Notes under the pieces: model-generated
What the model was told of the DNA's origin: nothing
What the model saw: only the letters and a program-made list of their open reading frames with translations
Databases searched by the model: none
Assembly (NCBI GenBank): GCA_964511435.1
Contig: CAZEFH010000001.1
Span: 38,323-102,322 of the forward strand
Direction of reading: 5' to 3'
DNA length: 64,000 bases
DNA from: JBGSPL01 sp964511435
GTDB lineage: Bacteria; Patescibacteriota; CPR2; UBA1875; CAIMLA01
Position numbers and translations under genes: made by a program
Shown here: positions 51,632-59,617 of the stretch, piece by piece
Layout of the letters: each line of letters opens with the position of its first letter
Numbering within the stretch: the stretch's first letter is position 1

Positions 51632-52294
51632 CTAATTATCGCTAGGATACTCGATTGTCGGCGGAGCCAATGATTCATCTTCTGTAGCTAACGTACCATT
51701 TGCTACTCTTGATGTTACATTCGCATTACGTGAAAGTCCATCACTTTTGATTCCCACTCGTTCACAATACTGCTCTTCTATCGTCATTATTTTCTGGGCA
51801 ATTGCGTTTGGATCAGGAACCAGCTCAATCACAAAGTTCGGCAGTTCTCCGGCGGTCTGAACATCAACTGTTCCAAGGTTAAACATTGTATGAACTATCC
51901 CCTTTTGACTTGCTGAAACGTCTTGTATCTTGTCGAGAGACATCTGAGAGACCTTACGAACGAATAAACCATTTTGTGCCACTTCAACAAAGTGGTCGTC
52001 TGTTAAAATTGCAACATGAAGGTAATGAAGTATCCAATTATGAAAAAAGTAGGCCGTATTAAATAAAAAGAGACAGCTGACGAGTAACACATAGATATTA
52101 TAAGTAAAACCACTTACTAGCGCCGGGACTAAAAGAGGCAGAACAAAAACTAGAAGTAAGCCCAGTAAATATACGAGGGACGCAGTAATTACGTGAGGCA
52201 ATATCGCCAGGAAATGGCGCCGAATAAGAAGAATTACCTTCTCGTCTGGCAGCTGTGATTCGAAATACCTCTTTGTATTATCAATTGTTTCCAC
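51632..52294 (-). CDS. Bacterial PH-domain membrane protein (YdbS/YdbT-like)
   Basis: 220 residues with two transmembrane helices (about 30-85) followed by a bPH2 domain (pattern VSQMSLDKIQDVSASQKGI, typical of DUF304/bPH_2). Members are implicated in envelope stress or secretion, but the role here is unknown. It shares a base with the upstream gene stop and precedes pilM. Confidence 0.82.
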   Translation of the reverse strand: METIDNTKRYFESQLPDEKVILLIRRHFLAILPHVITASLVYLLGLLLVFVLPLLVPALVSGFTYNIYVLLVSCLFLFNTAYFFHNWILHYLHVAILTDDHFVEVAQNGLFVRKVSQMSLDKIQDVSASQKGIVHTMFNLGTVDVQTAGELPNFVIELVPDPNAIAQKIMTIEEQYCERVGIKSDGLSRNANVTSRVANGTLATEDESLAPPTIEYPSDN

Positions 52295-52521
52295 TATACT
52301 CCCATCGACTTAAAGAACTCTGGCACTGTTACCCAGTCAGCTCTGGCAATGAAAACAAAGGATACTATCAAAAACAGAATAGAGAACGCCCAGAAGATAC
52401 CAAGGCGAACTAGACCAATATTATCTGGGTAACGATATTTTAGAATTATGTATGTCAGAACCCCGGCCCAAGAGAACCAGACGATCATCAAAAGTACATA
52501 TAAAAGTAGAAATATTGCCAT
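52294..52521 (-). CDS. Small two-helix membrane protein
   Basis: 75 residues with hydrophobic segments at about 2-27 and 42-62. It has a GAGGG Shine-Dalgarno and a TATACT box upstream. Function unknown; it heads the PH-protein/pilMNO operon. Confidence 0.65.
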   Translation of the reverse strand: MAIFLLLYVLLMIVWFSWAGVLTYIILKYRYPDNIGLVRLGIFWAFSILFLIVSFVFIARADWVTVPEFFKSMGV

Positions 52522-52567
52522 AAACCCTCTAATGATAAGTATAGATTAAAAAGACAGAATGATAAAG

Positions 52568-53110
52568 CTATTTTATCTTAATTTTACTCTCAGCGAGAGA
52601 TAATTTGCAGCCACAGTAGCGCTGACGATATATACACATTTCCTTGGCCTCTTTTTGGCCTTCACGGAAATACGGCCGCCAGTCGGTATAGTAAAGATCT
52701 ACCCCATAATCCGCGGCTACATCCTGGGCAACATTTATGAGCTCCTCATGCTGCTGGTATGGAGAAACAAATAATGTCGTCGAGATAGCGTCAAAACCAT
52801 TCTCTTTTGCATGTTTGGCCACTTTTCCAAGGCGCATCTTGTAGCAATAGATGCACCTGGCGGGGAATTTGGTCGTTTTCACTGTCACTGACTTACCATA
52901 ATTTTCCGAGTTGTAATTAGTAACGATAATTGGCACATTTCTGTCCTTAGCCACAATTAACAGATTATCCTGTCGCTTTTCCCACTCAGTTTCTGGGTAA
53001 ATATTGTCATTATCATAGTAGAGTGTGGTCAAAATCTCTGAGTGAGTACCCAGCTCTTCCCAGACACCGAGAAAACACGGCCCACAGCAGGTATGTAGGA
53101 GGAGCTTCAT
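52568..53110 (-). CDS. queH: Epoxyqueuosine reductase QueH
   Basis: 180 residues. The family pattern LLLHTCCGPC, then ARCIYCYKMRLGKVA and the final YRQRYCGC gives the conserved cysteines for the iron-sulfur cluster and auxiliary metal. It performs the last step of queuosine synthesis on tRNA, downstream of QueA, which is encoded at 42-43 kb. The start overlaps the ruvB stop. Confidence 0.92.
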   Translation of the reverse strand: MKLLLHTCCGPCFLGVWEELGTHSEILTTLYYDNDNIYPETEWEKRQDNLLIVAKDRNVPIIVTNYNSENYGKSVTVKTTKFPARCIYCYKMRLGKVAKHAKENGFDAISTTLFVSPYQQHEELINVAQDVAADYGVDLYYTDWRPYFREGQKEAKEMCIYRQRYCGCKLSLAESKIKIK

Positions 53111-54141
53111 TAAAGCAGGGAGTCCTGTTCTGGATTTAGTGAATTATAACCAAGATGTTTAAAGGCTGCTGCCGTCACCTTCCGTCCACGCGGAGTACGC
53201 TCAAGGAAACCTATCTGAATCAGATATGGCTCATAGACGTCCTCGATAGTGTCAATCTCCTCACTAGTGGCGGCGGCAAGGGTTGAAAGACCAACTGGTC
53301 CACCCTTGAAGTTCTCAATGATAGTCGCGATTAGCTTGCGGTCAGTATTATCGAGGCCATACTCATCTACTTCGAGCATATCGAGAGCCTTGTTGGCAAT
53401 GTCAGAGCTAATTACTCCTTTCGCCTTTACCTGTGCAAAGTCACGCACGCGCTTCAGCAATCTATTTGCGATGCGCGGCGTCTTGCGAGCACGTTTCGAG
53501 ATCTCCTCGGCACCACCAGTCTCTATTTCGATTCCGAGAATCTTGGCAGAACGAACTATTATTTTTTCTATCTCGTCATCTTCATAAAACTCAAGGCGAT
53601 TCACAAGACCAAAACGATCCCTCAGCGGTGAACTGATAGAGCCCATCTTCGTTGTTGCACCAATGATGGTGAACTTCGGCAAATCCAGACGAATCGATCG
53701 AGCAGCAGGGCCCTTACCGATAACGATATCAAGCGTAAAGTCTTCCATTGCCGGGTAAAGAACCTCTTCTACGGTCCTGTTCAACCTATGAATCTCGTCA
53801 ATGAACAGGATGTCGCCTTCTTGTAGGTTAGTAAGAATTGATGCCAGGTCGCCCGCCCTCTCGATCGCGGGGCCACTAGTAACACGAATCTGGGCCCCTA
53901 TTTCTGAGGCAATCACATTCGCGAGAGTCGTTTTCCCGAGCCCTGGAGGACCATATAGAAGTACATGATCGATCGGCTCATTACGAGTCCTTGCCGCCTC
54001 AATCATTATCTTGAGACCCTCTTTTGCCTTTTTCTGCCCGACATATTCGGAAAACTTCTTCGGCCTCAGGGTCTCCTCAAAAATTTCCTCTTCGGGAGTT
54101 TCTTCACTATCTAGAATGTGGTCAATCTCTTCCTCGATCAT
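53110..54141 (-). CDS. ruvB: Holliday junction branch migration ATPase RuvB
   Basis: 343-residue AAA+ motor. LLYGPPGLGKTTLANVIA (Walker A), GDILFIDEIHRLNRTVEE (Walker B), IGATTKMGSISSPLRDRFG (sensor 1 and Arg finger region) and the winged-helix C-terminus with TPRGRKVTAAAFKHLG are all present. It lies 1 nt after ruvA. Confidence 0.98.
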   Translation of the reverse strand: MIEEEIDHILDSEETPEEEIFEETLRPKKFSEYVGQKKAKEGLKIMIEAARTRNEPIDHVLLYGPPGLGKTTLANVIASEIGAQIRVTSGPAIERAGDLASILTNLQEGDILFIDEIHRLNRTVEEVLYPAMEDFTLDIVIGKGPAARSIRLDLPKFTIIGATTKMGSISSPLRDRFGLVNRLEFYEDDEIEKIIVRSAKILGIEIETGGAEEISKRARKTPRIANRLLKRVRDFAQVKAKGVISSDIANKALDMLEVDEYGLDNTDRKLIATIIENFKGGPVGLSTLAAATSEEIDTIEDVYEPYLIQIGFLERTPRGRKVTAAAFKHLGYNSLNPEQDSLL

Positions 54142-54142
54142 A

Positions 54143-54712
54143 TTATTTCTTCATCATACTTAAACAATATTTCAGTTGTGATTCTGTGTCAGTACATTCG
54201 GCTGGCATGCTGGCAAGCGCCTCACGTGCCTCGACTGGCTTAAATCCAAGACCAAGAAGGGCTTCATAGACATCTTTAGTTTTGCTACTTACACCATCAA
54301 AGATACTCGCAGTCGAACCCACCTTGTTCTTAAGCTCTACTACCACCTTTTCGGCAGTCTTCTTGCCCACTCCCGAAACACTGGCGAGCAGTGACGGGTC
54401 CTGGTTCACGATGCTGGCACGGATTTTGTCTACTGGCGCAGCTGCCAATATCCCCATCGCTGCTTTCGGTCCAATCCCGGAAACAGATATCAGTAGCTCA
54501 AAGAAATCGAGACCTTCCACTGTTTCAAATCCGTATAGCGCTAGAATATCTTCGCGGACTTGGGTATAGATATATAGCTCTAGTTCGCTCTGCTCATGAA
54601 CACGACTAAGCAGGTCAGGACCTACTGAAACCTTATATCCCACTCCGCCAGTATTCACAATAATCCATCCGGGACGCACAAGCTGTACCGAACCACTAAG
54701 ATATCCAATCAT
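54143..54712 (-). CDS. ruvA: Holliday junction DNA-binding protein RuvA
   Basis: 189 residues. OB domain MIGYLSGSVQLVRPGWIIV with GYKVSVG; two helix-hairpin-helix motifs (LISVSGIGPKAAMGIL and SVSGVGKKTAEKVVVELK); C-terminal RuvB-interacting domain with ALLGLGFKPVEAREAL. A promoter (TTGTTT, 17 bp, TAAAAT) ends 6 nt before the ATG, so the mRNA is probably leaderless. Confidence 0.97.
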   Translation of the reverse strand: MIGYLSGSVQLVRPGWIIVNTGGVGYKVSVGPDLLSRVHEQSELELYIYTQVREDILALYGFETVEGLDFFELLISVSGIGPKAAMGILAAAPVDKIRASIVNQDPSLLASVSGVGKKTAEKVVVELKNKVGSTASIFDGVSSKTKDVYEALLGLGFKPVEAREALASMPAECTDTESQLKYCLSMMKK

Positions 54713-54718
54713 GGCTAT

Positions 54719-54747
54719 ATTTTATGACTGGAACCTATATAAAACAA
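54719..54747 (-). promoter_or_regulatory. Promoter of ruvAB-queH (leaderless)
   Basis: TTGTTT (54742-54747), 17-bp spacer, TAAAAT (54719-54724), 6 nt to the ATG. Confidence 0.65.
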
Positions 54748-54756
54748 GTGTACGGA

Positions 54757-55485
54757 TTATTTTTCCTTCTTCCGATTGTCGAGTACCCTATGATACATTG
54801 GCGAAACTTTGAATGCCAGGATAAAAGCAAAGATGACGGCAAACCCACACATAATGGAGGCGATTCCGTTCCTTGTCCCTGCAATAAAGATGTAAACCAA
54901 GCTAAGTGGAAGGATAAAAGACAAGTACCCGATAATCATCCATAAAAGTGCCGACTGAGAACGTTTGTCCTTCTTGTTTTCTTCCATTCCTCGGAAGGCA
55001 AAGTAGATTCCCAGTAGCAGCAAACCGAAGTAATAATATCCATAAAAACTATGAACCAGTGGCTGAACGTTCAGAATCACATAATTACCGGCGCAAGCAG
55101 CGTCATTCACCGTATTAGGCCAGAAAGAGAAAATAATTGAGAATGCCAAGGCCACCAGTGCCCCAAGTAGCGAATATCGAGTATTGTTTCTAATGACGCC
55201 AATCAGAACAAAACCCAGTAGCGGAAGTAAGGTAATCGATACTAGGCCGATGCGCGACCAAAGTAGTGCGTCTCCGCCCCGACAAATCATATACTCAGAA
55301 AGCTGAAACGTGGCAAGAAGTGTCAAAATAGAAACGATTAGAGTATTGTGACCGAAACGGCGATTCTGAAAATAAATATATACTGCAAGCGTTATCTCGA
55401 TGATAAATGTTGCCACCATTACCGCAGGCGAAAAACAGAATAATGTTGTTTCTCCAGGTTTTTTAATTCGTTTTCTAGGGTTCAT
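54757..55485 (-). CDS. Seven-helix membrane protein
   Basis: 242 residues with about seven hydrophobic segments and a basic N-terminus (NPRKRIKKPGE). The pattern is reminiscent of histidine-kinase 7TM sensor regions without a kinase, but no family can be assigned. It follows the patatin gene by 20 nt. Confidence 0.65.
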   Translation of the reverse strand: MNPRKRIKKPGETTLFCFSPAVMVATFIIEITLAVYIYFQNRRFGHNTLIVSILTLLATFQLSEYMICRGGDALLWSRIGLVSITLLPLLGFVLIGVIRNNTRYSLLGALVALAFSIIFSFWPNTVNDAACAGNYVILNVQPLVHSFYGYYYFGLLLLGIYFAFRGMEENKKDKRSQSALLWMIIGYLSFILPLSLVYIFIAGTRNGIASIMCGFAVIFAFILAFKVSPMYHRVLDNRKKEK

Positions 55486-55505
55486 TTGATTTCCTCTAAG
55501 TTTAT

Positions 55506-56432
55506 TTAATCTACAAGTTTGAGAACCGATTCAAAAGCCTCTCTAGCCTTTTTCTCACCATGATTTACATACCCTTTAACGGACTTTTTGGAAATACTCG
55601 CACTAGAAATCATGCGGTCTGGTGAAATTGTATATATTCTCACGCTTTCATTGGGAATCTCTCTCCCAAAAGCCAGGTCTAAGCTATGATTATATAGCTC
55701 TACTCGATGGTCTCGCACATCTTTGAAGTCAATAGAAAATTTCCGACTCATCAATGACTGAAAGATATTGTATGTTTTCTTGGTTTCTGGCTCGTGATGA
55801 GATTCCGGCACAGTTGCAATGACCAATATATCAGTGCAACCGTCTTGTATTGCTTGTTCTATTGGCAATATCGTAGCAATATTACCGTCAAAATAGCGCT
55901 TACCAAGGATTTCTACCGGTGGGAAGAAGTTTGGAAAGGCACAGGACGCCTTAATTGCTGAGAGAAGGTCTATGTTTTGGTGGTTTGTAAAATAATCGAG
56001 ATGCCCAGAGTCGTAATCAGTTACATACATCTTAATGGTTGTTTTAGAATTCCTAACCTTCTTCAGGTCAAGCGGTTTGTGCTTCGAGGTCAGAAAATCA
56101 ATCAAGTAATCAAGGTTCATTGCCTTACCAAACCCAGCTCGCCAAGGGCGAATAAAACGAAATCCCGACAAATCATCCTCGTAAATTGATACACCTAGTG
56201 AAGTTTGACCCGAGAGCATATAGGCAGCTGTATTACAGCCAGATGATGATGCATAGATATCATCAAAATGATCGTTCAGGCCGAGTCTAGTTAGCTCTAG
56301 AGCCACGCCGCCGCCAAAAGAACCTCGCATTCCTCCACCCTGAACCACAAGACCGATCTTCAGGCCATCTTTGTCCCCAGGTTTATGTGAAAGTAAATTT
56401 TCTAAAACTAAACGATTTTCGGTATTGTACAT
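55506..56432 (-). CDS. Patatin-like phospholipase (YjjU/COG4667-like)
   Basis: 308 residues. Oxyanion hole GGGMRGSFGGG; the nucleophile Ser63 sits in YASSSGCNTAAYMLSGQ, where the usual GxSxG first Gly is Ala; the catalytic Asp is in KRYFDGNIATILP. The family hydrolyses membrane lipids or acyl esters. It precedes the 7TM gene and follows the DUF457-like gene by 3 nt. Confidence 0.88.
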   Translation of the reverse strand: MYNTENRLVLENLLSHKPGDKDGLKIGLVVQGGGMRGSFGGGVALELTRLGLNDHFDDIYASSSGCNTAAYMLSGQTSLGVSIYEDDLSGFRFIRPWRAGFGKAMNLDYLIDFLTSKHKPLDLKKVRNSKTTIKMYVTDYDSGHLDYFTNHQNIDLLSAIKASCAFPNFFPPVEILGKRYFDGNIATILPIEQAIQDGCTDILVIATVPESHHEPETKKTYNIFQSLMSRKFSIDFKDVRDHRVELYNHSLDLAFGREIPNESVRIYTISPDRMISSASISKKSVKGYVNHGEKKAREAFESVLKLVD

Positions 56433-56435
56433 AAA

Positions 56436-56843
56436 TTATCTCTGAAGCAATAAAATACATAAGATAATTACGATAGCATCAGTCAGAAGGTATATTGGTT
56501 TTCGATGATGGGGCTGCCTATCATGATGCCACTTGCCAATCTTGCTGTAATGTAGCCACGGTACACCGACTAAGAGTGCGTCCACTGTAAGACTGCCGAC
56601 AGCACCCCAAATCAAATTTGTCTGATTTGTTTGATAGTACTTCAGTGAGAAATAGAATACAGGTATGGTGATTAAATAGTCTATCAACGTGAAGATATGT
56701 CTCTCAGTTTTGGGCCATGGCCAATAATGAGGAATTTTATCAATCAAAAGATGGGCACCAATTCCGAGACCAAATGCTAGTACTGGATTTTGCGCTTGTT
56801 GTCCCACAAGTGCACCGCTTGCAAGATGTGCGAGCTGCCACAT
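56436..56843 (-). CDS. DUF457/YdjM-like membrane protein, paralogue 1
   Basis: 135 residues with four hydrophobic stretches and conserved His/Asp motifs: HLASGALVG, then GIGAHLLIDKIPHYWPWP, and a late TDAIV. This resembles the YdjM/DUF457 inner-membrane putative metal-dependent hydrolases. A second copy with the same motifs lies on the other side of ruvC (57333-57755). Confidence 0.72.
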   Translation of the reverse strand: MWQLAHLASGALVGQQAQNPVLAFGLGIGAHLLIDKIPHYWPWPKTERHIFTLIDYLITIPVFYFSLKYYQTNQTNLIWGAVGSLTVDALLVGVPWLHYSKIGKWHHDRQPHHRKPIYLLTDAIVIILCILLLQR

Positions 56844-56866
56844 ACTCCCTCCTTAACAATCTAATT

Positions 56867-57336
56867 TTAGCATAATTTGTTGTATTTTCTTGAGCTGCTG
56901 TGGCAAATCGCAATTGCAAGGGCATCTGCAGCATCATCTGGCTGAGGTATTTCCGTAAGACCCAGAATCATCTGAACCATCTTCTGCACCTGCTTCTTAT
57001 CTGCACCNNNNNNNNNNCTTGGTTAGGAGTGTACTCAGACACGGGGGTGCCGGACTTCTGAGTTGCAAGTAAAATAACTCCTCGAGCCTGGCCGACCGCT
57101 ATCGCCGTTTTGGCATTATTACTAAAAAACAGTTCCTCGATGGCGATTTCGTCAGGATTGTATTCATCAATAATGTCACTGAGCTGGTCATAAAGGATTT
57201 CTAGCCTCTGTTCCGCAGTATGCTTTGGCGCTGTCAATATCACGCCATAGTCAACTAGCGAAAGCTTGCCGCCCTTTTCCTCCACTAAACCATAGCCAGT
57301 GGTCGCAGTACCAGGGTCGATACCGAGGATAATCAT
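56867..57336 (-). CDS. ruvC: Holliday junction endonuclease RuvC (interrupted by assembly gap)
   Basis: The N-terminus IILGIDPGTATTGYGLV carries catalytic Asp7, IAIEELFFSNNAKTAIAVGQARGV the catalytic Glu, ending at EYTPNQ before ten N. After the gap the original frame resumes with ADKKQVQKMVQMILGL and PDDAADALAIAICH, the last two catalytic Asp region, and a TAA at 56867. Ten N plus the single G cannot keep the frame, and family alignment predicts roughly nine missing residues, so the N-run is a placeholder. The gene is probably intact in the organism. Confidence 0.93.
57008..57017. other. Assembly gap (10 N) in ruvC
   Basis: Ten undetermined bases. True size is judged to be larger than 10 because the missing part of the RuvC TGYGR region needs about 25 nt. 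Confidence 0.95.
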
Positions 57337-57755
57337 GCGAACAATACTCCTAGAGCTATACTGATCATGGCGATATCAGTGAGCCAGTACCACTCATTAT
57401 GTTTATGAATTTGTCTATTTTCATGCCAGACACGTATTGGATGATCTCTCCACTTTTTGATAAACAGAAACGGAATAACAACCAAGAATAAATCTACTGA
57501 TGCTCCACCAATTGCTCCGGCCACGATGGACCACTTGTTCACTCCCGTCCAGAAGCAGAGAGCAAAGATGAGCAGAATCCCGACAACTGATTCGCCGATC
57601 ATCATCCCCCGTTGGTATTTGGTTGTCTGAGGCCAGGAATGTGGTACTTTATCAATTACGATATGTGAAATAATGCCAGCGATTAGAGCAAGTAAAGGAT
57701 TTGGGATAAATTTCCCGACCGCCGCACCAACTGAAATATGAGTTACCCCTGTCAC
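57333..57755 (-). CDS. DUF457/YdjM-like membrane protein, paralogue 2
   Basis: 140 residues. GVTHISVGAAVGKF, IISHIVIDKVPHSWP and the late LTDIAMI align with the copy at 56436-56843, including the spacing of His and Asp. Four hydrophobic segments. It overlaps both yebC (stop) and ruvC (start), so it is firmly within the operon. The role of such membrane proteins beside RuvC is unknown. Confidence 0.72.
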   Translation of the reverse strand: MTGVTHISVGAAVGKFIPNPLLALIAGIISHIVIDKVPHSWPQTTKYQRGMMIGESVVGILLIFALCFWTGVNKWSIVAGAIGGASVDLFLVVIPFLFIKKWRDHPIRVWHENRQIHKHNEWYWLTDIAMISIALGVLFA

Positions 57756-58507
57756 TAAATTTGCTCCAATATTTCCTCAGAAATGTCATAATTACTATAT
57801 GTACTGGTAACGTCCTCTATTTCATCCAGAGCGTCAATTAGCTTCATTATTTTTCGAGCCGTTTCCAGGTCGGCAATCTTTACCTCATTTTTCGGCTTAT
57901 AGATAATCTCGTCGTTAGAAACAGTGACTTTTTGGCTCTTCAGAGACTCTTTCACTTTTTGAAAATTTGCGACTTTTGTATAAATAATGTATTCAGTATC
58001 TGTTTCTTCGAAGTCATCTGTCTCTGATTCTAATATTGCCATCTCAATTTCATCACCACCAAGACTCTGCCCTTTCCTGGGCACAATAATTTCACCAATT
58101 CGTTCAAACTGAAACGATACAGCACCAGATTCAGCCATACTGCCACCATGCTTGGTGAATGCCGCTCTTACTTCTGGGCCCGTACGATTTCGATTATCGG
58201 TAAGAGCCTCAACGAGCACGGCGACACCGGCTTGAGCATAGCCCTCATAGAGGAGTTCCTCTGGGGCTGCTCCACCAAGCTCTCCTGTTCCCTTTTTGAT
58301 AGCGCGCTCTATGTTGGCAGCTGGCATATTTACCGACTTTGCCTTATCGATAGCGAGGCGAAGGGTAAAATTCATCTTTGGATCACCGCCGCCCTGTTTT
58401 GCCGCGATTGTAATCATCGCTGCTGCCTTGGTAAATTCCTTACCTTTTGCAGCGTCGGTCTTGGCTTTTTTGTGTTTGATACTGGCCCACTTACTGTGTC
58501 CGCTCAT
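57755..58507 (-). CDS. yebC: YebC/PmpR-family regulator
   Basis: 250 residues. The opening MSGHSKWASIKHKKAKTDAA and AANIERAIKKGTGE, AVLVEALTDNRNRTGPEVR are diagnostic. YebC proteins act in transcription or, as shown for some members, in relieving ribosome stalling at proline stretches. It commonly precedes ruvC, as here. GGAGCG precedes the ATG. Confidence 0.95.
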   Translation of the reverse strand: MSGHSKWASIKHKKAKTDAAKGKEFTKAAAMITIAAKQGGGDPKMNFTLRLAIDKAKSVNMPAANIERAIKKGTGELGGAAPEELLYEGYAQAGVAVLVEALTDNRNRTGPEVRAAFTKHGGSMAESGAVSFQFERIGEIIVPRKGQSLGGDEIEMAILESETDDFEETDTEYIIYTKVANFQKVKESLKSQKVTVSNDEIIYKPKNEVKIADLETARKIMKLIDALDEIEDVTSTYSNYDISEEILEQI

Positions 58508-58542
58508 CGCTTCGCTCCAGTTTAAAGTTTGTAAAGTTATAA

Positions 58543-58587
58543 AGTAGAAAGTTCTGCGTTACTTTAGGAACTTGATGGACTTTCTAC
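58543..58587. repeat. Inverted repeat upstream of yebC
   Basis: AGTAGAAAGT and ACTTTCTACT, 10-bp arms separated by about 25 nt, in the gap between yebC and the GC-rich island; may be a terminator for the island or a regulatory site. Confidence 0.45.
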
Positions 58588-58621
58588 TCGAGCTATGCTC
58601 TATTTTAGCACAAAACGGACT

Positions 58622-58652
58622 CGGCGCCCACCCCGCAAAGCGGAGCGGGCGC
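58622..58652 (-). terminator. GC-rich hairpin ending module B
   Basis: GGCGCCC pairs with GGGCGCC and CCGC with GCGG around AAA. It lies 12 nt after the small gene stop; only a weak U-stretch follows. Confidence 0.5.
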
Positions 58653-58663
58653 CAGATGCGACT

Positions 58664-58954
58664 CTAGTAGCCGCGCTTTTCCGAACGTTCGGAGCAATAC
58701 TGGTGATTTGCCACCCATCGCCCCTTCTTGTCCTCGCAAAACTTGAGGACGGTACCACATTTGTATGGGCACGGAAGCTGCTCCGGCAGCTCGTCTTTGC
58801 AGTCACAACTCAGCGTGAGCACTATCATGTCCGGCTTCTTTGAGCTACAGAGACCCAAGCAAGCGCGTTCCGCCATGACATCCTCGAAGTAGAGTACCGC
58901 TCCGCAAGAGCACGTCTCCCCGGCATACTCCTGGAGTGTCGTCTGCTCTATCAT
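58664..58954 (-). CDS. Cys-rich zinc-ribbon-like small protein (module B cargo)
   Basis: 96 residues with ten Cys arranged as CSCGAVLYF, later SCDCKDE, then CPYKCGTVLKFCEDKKGRW. The repeated pattern CGxVLxF suggests two related zinc ribbons. GGGGAGGGG lies 7 nt before the ATG. It is much richer in GC than yebC. It is the only gene after the Phe-rich leader peptide and attenuator at 59041-59163. Function unknown. Confidence 0.65.
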   Translation of the reverse strand: MIEQTTLQEYAGETCSCGAVLYFEDVMAERACLGLCSSKKPDMIVLTLSCDCKDELPEQLPCPYKCGTVLKFCEDKKGRWVANHQYCSERSEKRGY

Positions 58955-59040
58955 CGCACTTCCCCTCCCCTTGTAGGTACACAGCGCCTGGCTGCAATCG
59001 ACTTTGGCGAAACCGATGAGAACTTATCACATCCGTTTCA

Positions 59041-59071
59041 TATAAAAAGACCTCGCCGAAAGCGAGGTCTT
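59041..59071 (-). terminator. Attenuator terminator of module B
   Basis: Perfect 10-bp stem AAGACCTCGC/GCGAGGTCTT with a 5-nt loop and a U-run on the minus strand. CTCGCTT of its 5' side can instead pair with AAGCGAG (59099-59105) inside the leader ORF. Confidence 0.88.
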
Positions 59072-59091
59072 GTGTCTTACGTATTTATAAA

Positions 59092-59163
59092 CTAAAATCT
59101 CGCTTCTTTACCGGGTGTAAAAAAGAAGAAAAAGAATCTGCGATTTGTGCTTGTTGTTACCAT
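59092..59163 (-). CDS. Phe-rich leader peptide (six consecutive Phe codons)
   Basis: 23-codon ORF with RRFFFFFFTPGKEARF at its C-terminal part. Its ATG lies 7 nt behind the -10 box of a promoter with TTGACT, so it would be translated from a leaderless or nearly leaderless mRNA. The terminator begins 20 nt after its stop. The codon run TTC TTT TTC TTC TTT TTT sits just upstream of the antiterminator strand. The layout matches phenylalanine attenuators such as pheL/pheM, but the downstream gene is a zinc-ribbon protein, not a Phe gene. Confidence 0.7.
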   Translation of the reverse strand: MVTTSTNRRFFFFFFTPGKEARF

Positions 59164-59170
59164 GTATGAA

Positions 59171-59200
59171 ATATTACCTTATTGCTTGCCTTTGAGTCAA
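59171..59200 (-). promoter_or_regulatory. Promoter of module B
   Basis: TTGACT (59195-59200), 18-bp spacer, TAATAT (59171-59176), 7 nt to the leader ATG. Confidence 0.7.
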
Positions 59201-59206
59201 CAAATT

Positions 59207-59352
59207 GTGGGCGGCGCACCGCCCACATCATTCACTGGCGTCGGGTAAACCCTCACGGGACCGACTGAAATTATCATTCCAGTGAAACCATCGTGGTGTT
59301 TACACCACTCAGGCGATGTGGACAGTGTGCCATACAGGACCCTCTGGTCCTG
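59207..59352. other. Cluster of strong hairpins between modules A and B
   Basis: About 145 nt without a gene, holding four hairpins in a row: GTGGGCGG/CCGCCCAC (59207-59226), CACTGG/CCAGTG (59233-59284), GTGGTGT/ACACCAC with a 2-nt gap (59293-59308) and CAGGACC/GGTCCTG (59335-59352). They may end module A transcripts or form a stable RNA 3' end. Confidence 0.6.
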
Positions 59353-59387
59353 GTAATGTGCCGCCCGCTAGGGACGGCGACGAGAGA

Positions 59388-59600
59388 TCAGGCGAGCGAA
59401 GCTGCGGTCAAGACCCTGGAGGTCGACTGACCACTACCCTCGAGTGCTCGGCGCTGCTGGTAGAGAACGTTCAGACGCGACATGATTGCCTCGTACTGTG
59501 GCGTCTTCTCTGGAGTAGACTCCAGTTCGGCCTCGAGACTAGAGATCTCTTCGGCTTTTTCTGCCAGTTGCGCCATGTTCTTGTCAAGTCCGTCGGTCAT
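59388..59600 (-). CDS. Small coiled-coil protein (module A cargo 2)
   Basis: 70 residues, mostly one heptad-patterned helix (KNMAQLAEKAEEISSLEAEL), Ala/Ser-rich end. GAGAGGGG precedes the ATG. Function unknown. It follows the 127-residue gene by 17 nt in a GC-rich pair. Confidence 0.6.
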   Translation of the reverse strand: MTDGLDKNMAQLAEKAEEISSLEAELESTPEKTPQYEAIMSRLNVLYQQRRALEGSGQSTSRVLTAASLA

Positions 59601-59617
59601 GGTGCTTTCCCCTCTCG

